A DNA stretch of 9,109 nt from Clostridia bacterium (GTDB lineage: Bacteria; Bacillota; Clostridia; UBA1381), in NCBI GenBank assembly GCA_900770405.1, contig CAAGKL010000097.1, forward strand, positions 1 to 9,109. The letters are read 5' to 3'. Each line of letters starts with the position of its first letter. Position 1 is the first letter of the stretch. The notes below the pieces were generated by a model. That model did not search any database and was not told the DNA's origin. It worked only from the letters and a program-made list of their open reading frames with translations. Below, one piece after another: positions 1 through 5,245 of the stretch. Made by a program: the position numbers and the translations under genes.

Positions 1-1
1 C

Positions 2-262
2 ATTGATGCGTCGCTCGAGGAGGACCAGATTGCGGCTGTAAAAGAGAAGCTTACTTCGCTTATCGCTGCAAACGGCACGGTTTCTAATGTTGACGATTGG
101 GGCAAGAGACGGCTTGCTTACGAAATCAACGATAAGACCGAGGGCTACTATGTTCTCGTTGATTTTGAGGCTGACGGCGAGTTCCCGAAGGAGCTTGACA
201 GACAGTACAGAATTAACGATGCTATCCTCAGAACAATCATTATCCGCAAGGATGAGGAGTAA
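2..262 (+). CDS. rpsF: 30S ribosomal protein S6, C-terminal part (5' end outside window)
   Basis: This is the 3' portion of the S6 gene: 86 codons and a TAA stop are visible, and the start lies left of the window. S6 binds 16S rRNA in the platform of the 30S subunit as a heterodimer with S18, which is encoded two genes downstream. The visible protein shows typical S6 features: the W-G-K-R-R-L-A-Y-E-I segment, then an aromatic G-Y-Y-V-L-V strand, then the R-Q-Y-R-I-N-D-A-I-L-R helix and strand ending in acidic residues (KDEE). About 95 residues is the family norm, so only some 10 residues are missing. ssb follows 53 bp later with no terminator between them, as expected for the rpsF-ssb-rpsR operon. 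Any promoter and any S6:S18 autoregulatory leader would lie upstream, outside the window. Confidence 0.95.
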   Translation: MDASLEEDQIAAVKEKLTSLIAANGTVSNVDDWGKRRLAYEINDKTEGYYVLVDFEADGEFPKELDRQYRINDAILRTIIIRKDEE

Positions 263-315
263 TCGCAGAAATTTAGGGGTTCGGCGTTGTATTGCGCCGG
301 AGAAAGGGTGATATT

Positions 316-813
316 ATGAACAAAGTTATTTTAATGGGAAGATTTACCCGCGACCCTGAAATGCGACAGAGCCAGCAGGGAACGCCTGTTGTCAGCTTTA
401 CGCTGGCAGTGGACCGCCGCTTTGCGCGCGAGGGTCAGCAGTCGGCTGATTTTTTGTCCTGCGCCGCTTTCGGCAAGCTGGCTGAGTTTATTTGCAGATA
501 TTTCCGCAAGGGCAGTATGATTGCCGTTTCGGGAAGGCTGCAGTCGAGAAGCTGGGATGATAAGGAAGGCAAAAGGCAGTATGCGACCGAGGTTATTGTC
601 GAGGACGCGTATTTCACCGGCTCGAGGAGCGAGACGAACACCACGGGCGGATATGAGCAGAGAAGTCAGCAGCAAAGCTACAATCAGCAGCCGAGTTATA
701 ACCGGCAGAGTGCGCCCGCACAGCCGAACGGCGGTGCAGAGCCGAACTTTGACGAGTTCGAGGCTATGGGCTTTGCGTCGATGGACAACTCGGAGGATGA
801 CTTGCCCTTCTGA
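316..813 (+). CDS. ssb: Single-stranded DNA-binding protein SSB
   Basis: This encodes a 165-residue SSB, which coats single-stranded DNA during replication, repair and recombination. Residues 1 to about 103 form the OB fold, opening with M-N-K-V-I-L-M-G-R-F-T-R-D-P-E and including the V-S-F-T-L-A-V-D-R strand and the G-K-L-A-E-F segment. Residues about 104-143 are a low-complexity linker rich in Q, S, N and G. The protein ends in the acidic tip D-D-L-P-F, the known docking site for repair and replication partners. ATG 316 is preferred over an in-frame ATG at 292. It begins exactly at the conserved M-N-K-V start and is preceded by a purine-rich AAAGGG-type ribosome binding site, whereas the earlier codon adds eight non-conserved residues. 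It is cotranscribed with rpsF and rpsR. Two other SSB paralogues are possible elsewhere in such genomes; operon position marks this as the housekeeping copy. Confidence 0.97.
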   Translation: MNKVILMGRFTRDPEMRQSQQGTPVVSFTLAVDRRFAREGQQSADFLSCAAFGKLAEFICRYFRKGSMIAVSGRLQSRSWDDKEGKRQYATEVIVEDAYFTGSRSETNTTGGYEQRSQQQSYNQQPSYNRQSAPAQPNGGAEPNFDEFEAMGFASMDNSEDDLPF

Positions 814-858
814 AATTCCGGATTTTACAATGATAAAAATTGATAGGAGGTTTGAAAA

Positions 859-1104
859 ATGCCTGAGAGAACAGAAAGACCGCAGAAGGCGCGCCGCAGC
901 AGAAAAAAGGTGTGTATGTTCTGCGTTGACAAGGTTGAGCATATTGATTACAAGGATACGGCAAAGCTTCGCAGATATATCTCGGAGCGCGGCAAGATTG
1001 TGCCCAGACGTATCAGCGGCAACTGCGCAAAGCATCAGCGTCAGCTGACAATTGCCATCAAGAGAGCAAGACAGATTGCGCTGCTCCCGTTTGTTGCGGA
1101 ATAA
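859..1104 (+). CDS. rpsR: 30S ribosomal protein S18 (zinc-ribbon form)
   Basis: This encodes an 81-residue S18, the partner of S6 on the 30S platform. The core D-Y-K-D-T-A-K-L-R-R-Y-I-S-E-R-G-K-I motif and the R-Q-L-T-I-A-I-K-R-A-R segment near the C-terminus are diagnostic. Cys19-x-x-Cys22 and Cys56-x-x-His59 together form a potential zinc-ribbon site, so this is the cysteine-containing (C+) form of the family; many bacteria have C- versions. The basic N-terminus (RPQKARRSRKK) fits RNA binding. A strong ribosome binding site, AGGAGG, lies 8 bp before the ATG. The gene follows ssb by 45 bp and is followed 16 bp after its stop by an intrinsic terminator, so it is the last gene of the operon. 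rplI, which follows rpsR in some bacteria, is not here. Confidence 0.97.
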   Translation: MPERTERPQKARRSRKKVCMFCVDKVEHIDYKDTAKLRRYISERGKIVPRRISGNCAKHQRQLTIAIKRARQIALLPFVAE

Positions 1105-1120
1105 TTTAGTATGAAAGCTT

Positions 1121-1149
1121 CGCCGCCGCTTTGGCGGCGTTCTTTTTTT
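1121..1149 (+). terminator. Intrinsic terminator of the rpsF-ssb-rpsR operon
   Basis: A perfect 7-bp all-G/C stem is formed by CGCCGCC (1121-1127) and GGCGGCG (1133-1139), with a 5-base loop. A T-rich tract follows, with seven consecutive T at 1143-1149. It starts 16 bp after the rpsR stop and lies just before the next promoter, so it insulates the two units. Confidence 0.93.
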
Positions 1150-1161
1150 GCAAAATTCCGG

Positions 1162-1190
1162 TTGACAAAGGTTTTGCGGCATTATATAAT
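1162..1190 (+). promoter_or_regulatory. Consensus sigma-A promoter for the serine hydrolase-YitT unit
   Basis: TTGACA (-35, 1162-1167) and TATAAT (-10, 1185-1190) both match the consensus in all six positions and are separated by the ideal 17 bp. Initiation would be expected near 1197, giving a leader of about 30 nt that contains the GGAGG ribosome binding site at 1215-1219. No operator-like inverted repeat is evident around it, which suggests strong, largely constitutive transcription. Confidence 0.92.
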
Positions 1191-1225
1191 ATAATAGATA
1201 ATGTTTGAAAAAATGGAGGATTTTT

Positions 1226-2623
1226 ATGCAAAAGCAGTACATAGCGTGCGGCGGAAATGCCGTCGAAAGTTTTTTTAAAGAGTCACAGCTTGAAAATAAC
1301 GATATTCACGCTCTCGTTGTCTACAAGGACGGGGAAAAAATCATAGACGTTGCCGCACCGCCGTACTCGTCCGCTTACAAAAGGCAGATGTATTCGATCA
1401 GCAAGAGCTTTACCTCGACCGCTATCGGAATTGCTTCAGATGCCGGGCTTTTGTCGGTTGATGACCGCATTTGCGATATTTTCCCCGATAAAATGCCGGA
1501 AAATCCGGACGAAAAGCTTTTGAAAATGAAGGTTCATCACCTGCTGTCGATGAATACCGGGCACGCGGAATGTGTGTATCCGCGCATTGTCAATTCCGAC
1601 GACCCGGCGGCGGAATTTTTGCGGCAGGAGGTCGAATTCGAGCCCGGGACGCATTTTGTGTACAACAACGCCGCGACCTTTATGCTGTCGGCTATAATCA
1701 CGCGCGTGACCGGAATGAGTATGCTCGACTACCTCTATCCGCGGCTGTTTAAAAAGATCGGCATCGAGCCGGAGTGCTGGCTTGCGGTAAAGGGCATTAA
1801 TGACGGCGGCGTGGGACTGTTCGTTTCTGTGGAGGAGCTGGCAAAGCTCGGAGTGCTTTACTTAAACGGAGGTGTTTATAACGGCGAGCGGATTTTGAGC
1901 GAGGACTGGGTTAAGCGTGCGCAAATGGCACATTCGGACAACAGCAGGGACGAAAATCCGGATTGGGCGTCGGGCTACGGCTATCAATTCTGGAGAAATT
2001 CGCGCGAAGGCTATCGCGCCGACGGTGCGGCGGGTCAGCTTTGCCTGATTTTGCCGGAACGCGGCATTGTCGCGGCGGCTGTCACCGAAACGATCGCTAT
2101 GCAGAAGGAAATCGACCGCCTGTTTGATCTGGTGTACGCCGTAGCGGGCGGCAGCGACACCGCGTGCAGCGCCGAGCTTGACGGAATATATCCCCCGCTT
2201 TCGGGCGGATTTGAGCCGTACAGCAGATATTACCGCCTTGACGGAAATGTTATGGGCTTGACCGGGGCGAACCTTGAAATTTCGCCGTCGGAGGCTGTTT
2301 TGACGCTGGATAACGGCGAAATGCGCGAGAGGATCGTAATCGGCAACGGCAGGTGGGAAAAAAGCGATGTTGCAATCAAGCATTTCAAGCCGCAGCTGCA
2401 GGGGTTAAAGCCGACAGAGCGCATTGAGCGTGCGAAATTTTTTGCAAGCGGCAGCATTGCCGACGGCAAAATCAGCGCGCAAATCCGATACATAAACTGC
2501 CCGCACAGAATTGAGCTGGAAATTTGGTATAATGACGAAATTTTTGAAATGCGGCAGACCTGCGCAAACGGCAACGAGCTGCTTTATGAGGGCGCGGAGG
2601 CGCTGCACGGCAAAAAAGCGTAA
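1226..2623 (+). CDS. Beta-lactamase-fold serine hydrolase (class C / esterase family)
   Basis: This encodes a 465-residue protein of the beta-lactamase (PF00144-type) superfamily, which includes class C beta-lactamases, DD-peptidases, esterases and amide hydrolases. The nucleophile motif S-x-x-K is Ser57-I-S-Lys60 and the Y-x-N motif is Tyr146-N-Asn148. The third motif, normally H/K-x-G, appears as R-A-D-G-A-A-G-Q at 264-271 before a beta strand (L-C-L-I-L-P). Residues 1 to about 310 are the catalytic domain; about 315-465 form a beta-rich C-terminal region I do not recognise. There is no signal peptide or membrane segment, so a cytoplasmic esterase or amidase is more likely than a cell-wall DD-peptidase. 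The ATG at 1226 has GGAGG 6 bp upstream; an in-frame TTG at 1205 would lie upstream of that site and is rejected. The gene is cotranscribed with the downstream membrane-protein gene. The substrate is unknown. Confidence 0.88.
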   Translation: MQKQYIACGGNAVESFFKESQLENNDIHALVVYKDGEKIIDVAAPPYSSAYKRQMYSISKSFTSTAIGIASDAGLLSVDDRICDIFPDKMPENPDEKLLKMKVHHLLSMNTGHAECVYPRIVNSDDPAAEFLRQEVEFEPGTHFVYNNAATFMLSAIITRVTGMSMLDYLYPRLFKKIGIEPECWLAVKGINDGGVGLFVSVEELAKLGVLYLNGGVYNGERILSEDWVKRAQMAHSDNSRDENPDWASGYGYQFWRNSREGYRADGAAGQLCLILPERGIVAAAVTETIAMQKEIDRLFDLVYAVAGGSDTACSAELDGIYPPLSGGFEPYSRYYRLDGNVMGLTGANLEISPSEAVLTLDNGEMRERIVIGNGRWEKSDVAIKHFKPQLQGLKPTERIERAKFFASGSIADGKISAQIRYINCPHRIELEIWYNDEIFEMRQTCANGNELLYEGAEALHGKKA

Positions 2624-2639
2624 GGGAGAGATGATTTTG
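2624..2639 (+). promoter_or_regulatory. Ribosome binding site that decides the yitT-like start
   Basis: GGGAGAG (2624-2630) begins directly after the stop of the serine hydrolase. Its GGAG core ends 2 bp before ATG 2631, too close for efficient initiation, but 8 bp before the in-frame TTG at 2637-2639. The spacing therefore favours TTG as the start codon. The two choices differ by only two residues. Confidence 0.6.
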
Positions 2640-3518
2640 GCAAAAGCTTTAGGCAAAATAAACCTAATGAATATGATAATGCTGACGATAGCCGGGATTG
2701 TGAACGCGTTCGGCATCACGATTTTCCTCGCGCCGGTCAAGCTCTACGACAGCGGAATTTCCGGCACGTCAATGCTTTTGGCGCAGGTCACGCCGCCGCA
2801 GCTTTCGCTGTCGGTGTTCCTGCTGCTTTTGAATGTGCCGCTGTTTATCTACGGCTTGAAGCGCCAGGGCGGGCTGTTCACGTTTTACGCGGTCTACACC
2901 GTCGCGATATATTCGCTCGCGGCGTATCTGATAACCGACGTGCTGCCGGTCGACGTCAGCATAGCCTCGCCGCTTGCCGGCGACGATCTGCTGCTGTGCG
3001 CGGTGTTCGGCGGCGTGATTTCGGGCATCGGGTCGGGTCTTGCGATACGCTTCGGCGGCGCGATGGACGGCATTGACGTTATGGCGGTCATTTTCGCCAA
3101 GCGGCTCGGCGTGTCGGTAGGAACGTTCATAATGGCGTATAACGTGATTTTGTATATCGCCTGCGGTGTTGTGATTAACAGCTGGATTTTGCCGCTTTAT
3201 TCGATTGTGACTTACTTTGCCGCGCTCAAGACGATTGATTTTATCGTCGACGGTTTTGGCAGATCAAAGGCGGCGATGATTATGACGACCGAGCCGGACG
3301 GCATCTGCACGGCGCTGTCCGAGAGCTTCGGCTGCGGAATGACGGTGGTAGACGCGCGCGGCGGCTATTCAAAAATGCCGCAGAAGATGATTTACTTTGT
3401 CGTAAACCGTTTCCAGGTCACGAAAATGAAGGATATTGTGCATAATATCGACCCGAAGGCATACATAACGCTGAGCGAGGTTGCGGATGTATTCTCGGCA
3501 AATCAGAACGAAGGGTAA
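2637..3518 (+). CDS. YitT-family membrane protein with C-terminal DUF2179 domain
   Basis: This encodes about 293 residues (295 if translation starts at ATG 2631). Counting from that ATG, hydrophobic segments lie near 15-35, 58-76, 84-103, 121-140 and 165-198, giving five or six membrane helices. The G-G-A-M-D-G-I-D segment (142-149), after the fourth helix, matches the glycine-rich G-G-S-x-G-G-T-D-like signature of the YitT/DUF161 family. Residues about 212-290 form a soluble cytoplasmic DUF2179-type domain containing V-V-D-A-R-G-G-Y (239-246), the V-V-N-R-F-Q segment and a closing I-T-L-S-E-V-A-D-V-F. This order (membrane DUF161 then DUF2179) is the standard family architecture and length. 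The family is widespread in Firmicutes and its biochemical role is not established; transport has been proposed. It lies 13 bp after the serine hydrolase stop, in the same transcription unit, and is followed by a strong terminator. Confidence 0.92.
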   Translation: MAKALGKINLMNMIMLTIAGIVNAFGITIFLAPVKLYDSGISGTSMLLAQVTPPQLSLSVFLLLLNVPLFIYGLKRQGGLFTFYAVYTVAIYSLAAYLITDVLPVDVSIASPLAGDDLLLCAVFGGVISGIGSGLAIRFGGAMDGIDVMAVIFAKRLGVSVGTFIMAYNVILYIACGVVINSWILPLYSIVTYFAALKTIDFIVDGFGRSKAAMIMTTEPDGICTALSESFGCGMTVVDARGGYSKMPQKMIYFVVNRFQVTKMKDIVHNIDPKAYITLSEVADVFSANQNEG

Positions 3519-3528
3519 GGAGCATAAG

Positions 3529-3564
3529 AAAAGGGATAGTTTTTTGAAAAACTATCCCTTTTTT
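3529..3564. terminator. Bidirectional intrinsic terminator between convergent genes
   Basis: A perfect 15-bp stem joins 3529-3543 to 3548-3562 around a 4-base loop. The core is GGGATAGTTTT paired with AAAACTATCCC, flanked by AAAA on the left and TTTTTT on the right. Read on the + strand it ends the serine hydrolase-YitT transcript in six T (3559-3564). Read on the - strand the A run at 3529-3532 becomes T, so it can also end the esterase transcript, whose last gene stops at 3575. Confidence 0.93.
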
Positions 3565-3574
3565 CGGAGCTTTT

Positions 3575-4306
3575 TTATCCCTTATATGTGCCCAAAATCG
3601 CCTCGGCGAGCGAATATGCAAACAGCTTGTTCATATCGCGCGTCGGGTGGTTGCATTTGTTCGCGAGCAGCTCGGTGATATTCACGCCGCACTTGTGCAT
3701 CAGCTTCCACTTCGCATAGCAGTCGCAGACGGGAACGTCCATCTCGCGGCACAGCTCTCTTGCCGACTCTATGTAAAAGTCGAGCGTGCCGTCGTTCTGT
3801 GTGCGCATACACCGCTCGCACGCGCCCTTGTGCGCGTCGGGCGTGAACGGGCTCGGCTCGGTCGCCATCATATTCGGCGTCATAAACATAACCTCGCTGC
3901 CGCTGTTTCTTATCTCGGTGAAAATTTTCCGCAGGCTGCCGGTGTAGCTGCCGATTGCGTCCCTGCCCGCCGTCGAGTCGTTGAGCCCAAAGCAGACAAC
4001 GACGAGGTCGGGACTGTAGGAGAGGACATCGGCGCCGAGCCGCTCACACGCGTGGGTGGCGTTGTCGCCCGAGATGCCGGCGTTGATGCAGTTGATCGGC
4101 ACGGTCGGGTAGAGCGTTGCAAAAATTTTGGCAAGGTAGCCGTGATAGGTGTGATTTTTATCAAAAATCGTCTCAATGTTGCCGTCAAGCTTGGTGTAAA
4201 GTTCAAAGCAGCCCTGCGTCACGCTGTCGCCGAGAAAGACGATGCGCACGCTCGGCTCGTCCATATTGGAATTTTGCTTTTTAATAATTTTTTCAATGAT
4301 GTTCAT
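3575..4306 (-). CDS. SGNH/GDSL-family hydrolase (probable carbohydrate esterase)
   Basis: This encodes a 243-residue single-domain SGNH hydrolase, likely an O-acetyl esterase on carbohydrates. Block I is F-L-G-D-S-V-T-Q-G with nucleophile Ser28, the block II glycine is Gly77 in N-A-G-I-S-G, block III is G-L-N-D with Asn109, and block V carries His220 in C-N-H-P. The acid normally three residues before this His is Lys217 here, so the enzyme may use a Ser-His dyad or an acid from elsewhere; related N-H-P-containing members exist, so inactivity should not be assumed. No signal peptide is seen: the N-terminus is M-N-I-I-E-K-I-I-K-K. An AAGGAG-type ribosome binding site lies 7 bp before the ATG and overlaps the stop of the SASA-type gene, only 5 bp away, so translational coupling is likely. 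The bidirectional terminator follows directly. Rhamnogalacturonan or xylan acetylesterase-like activity is possible but cannot be assigned. Confidence 0.9.
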   Translation of the reverse strand: MNIIEKIIKKQNSNMDEPSVRIVFLGDSVTQGCFELYTKLDGNIETIFDKNHTYHGYLAKIFATLYPTVPINCINAGISGDNATHACERLGADVLSYSPDLVVVCFGLNDSTAGRDAIGSYTGSLRKIFTEIRNSGSEVMFMTPNMMATEPSPFTPDAHKGACERCMRTQNDGTLDFYIESARELCREMDVPVCDCYAKWKLMHKCGVNITELLANKCNHPTRDMNKLFAYSLAEAILGTYKG

Positions 4307-4311
4307 TTTTT

Positions 4312-5175
4312 TTACTCCTTTGTGATTTCCTCAAAATACTGCTCGGCGAACCAGCGCTGAACCTTCGCGAGGTAGTGCGCGTTGTCGGGCGCGAAAACCC
4401 CGAGCGTCTGCGAGCTTTCGTCCCAAAACGGCGAATTTTCCGCCGAGGTCACCTCAAAGCCGTGCAGCCCTGCCTGACGGTCGAGCTCAGCGTTTACCGC
4501 GGCGATGCCGTCCGCCCATTCCTTGGAGTCGCTGAACTTATAGCAGCTGAGCCGATAGATGCAAACAGGTGTGTTTTCGCCGATTGCGGCGGGGATTTCG
4601 CGGAAAAAATCGTCGTAGAGGTCGCGGAAATCCTCGCTCGTGTAGCCGCCCGGGTGTGCGTCCTGCTCCGAGCCGAGCCACTGTATGCCGAGCACGGCGA
4701 TATTTTTAAAGCGCGAGCGCAAATCGCGCATCACCGCGTGCGACATTCTTATGCACATCGGGTAGAGCGAAATGTCGACCGTGCCGAGCCTGCCCGGGAC
4801 AAGGCACTCGCTCTTGTTTTTGTTCCACATACCGTTTTTGATGCCCTGGCTGCCAATTGAGATTTGCACTATGTAAAGGTCGGGCAGCCGCGCGCCGCCG
4901 TCGATTGCGCCCTGCCACATTTTCGCGAAATTGTAGGCAAAGCAGCAGGTGTGGTCCTGCGTTTCGGCAAGATTTTTGCCGGCGGTGGTGTAACCGCTCC
5001 AGACAACACCGTCGGGGTGCAGCGTCTGGTTCGGATTACGGTCGAGCGAAAATACATTTTTAAGCGGCGTCGTGATTTTCTCCTCCTCACGCAGGAACTG
5101 CTCGTGCGCGTGCGCATTCGACTGACCGAGGATAAAAATGACGGCGGCTTCGCTGTTTTCCAAAGCTTTCAACAT
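4312..5175 (-). CDS. SASA-domain protein, sialate O-acetylesterase / carbohydrate esterase-like
   Basis: This encodes a 287-residue protein of the SASA family (PF03629 type; related to carbohydrate esterase family 6), enzymes that remove O-acetyl groups from sugars. The nucleophile motif is G-Q-S-N with Ser19 right after the first beta strand (V-I-F-I-L), the oxyanion/substrate motif is W-L-G-S-E-Q-D at 166-172 (W-x-G-E-S-D-like in relatives), and the catalytic D-x-x-H is Asp264-N-A-His267. All expected catalytic elements are therefore present. The length fits a single domain, and there is no signal peptide, so a cytoplasmic site of action is likely. The ribosome binding site AAGGAG lies 8 bp before the ATG, behind a dedicated promoter. 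The gene forms a two-gene unit with the SGNH hydrolase. Sialic acid is not implied: the family also acts on acetylated xylan and other glycans. Confidence 0.88.
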   Translation of the reverse strand: MLKALENSEAAVIFILGQSNAHAHEQFLREEEKITTPLKNVFSLDRNPNQTLHPDGVVWSGYTTAGKNLAETQDHTCCFAYNFAKMWQGAIDGGARLPDLYIVQISIGSQGIKNGMWNKNKSECLVPGRLGTVDISLYPMCIRMSHAVMRDLRSRFKNIAVLGIQWLGSEQDAHPGGYTSEDFRDLYDDFFREIPAAIGENTPVCIYRLSCYKFSDSKEWADGIAAVNAELDRQAGLHGFEVTSAENSPFWDESSQTLGVFAPDNAHYLAKVQRWFAEQYFEEITKE

Positions 5176-5204
5176 AAAAATTTCTCCTTTTACAGTATAG
5201 TTAT

Positions 5205-5233
5205 ATTATATTTGTCTTGGCAAAAAAAGTCAA
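5205..5233 (-). promoter_or_regulatory. Near-consensus sigma-A promoter for the two-esterase unit
   Basis: On the - strand, TTGACT (-35, 5233-5228; five of six consensus bases) and TATAAT (-10, 5210-5205; all six) are separated by 17 bp. Initiation would fall near 5198, giving a leader of about 20 nt that carries the AAGGAG site at 5189-5184. It sits in the 70-bp gap just after the large gene's stop. No terminator separates the two, so read-through from upstream may also contribute. Confidence 0.88.
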
Positions 5234-5245
5234 GGCATTTTCCGA

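Noticed and set aside
282..299. Small inverted repeat (CGGCG / CGCCG) between rpsF and ssb
   Set aside because: The stem is only 5 bp with an 8-base loop and no T tract. It is too weak for a terminator, and the known S6:S18 leader element lies before rpsF, not here.
331..1242. 303-codon open frame on the - strand opposite ssb and rpsR
   Set aside because: It lies opposite two certain genes. Its translation is low-complexity and matches no family I recognise, and it has no ribosome binding site. It is an antisense shadow of G+C-biased codon use.
3647..4360. 237-codon open frame on the + strand opposite the SGNH hydrolase
   Set aside because: The - strand frame carries all SGNH blocks and a ribosome binding site. 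The + frame shows no domain or start signal and runs across the gap between two real genes.
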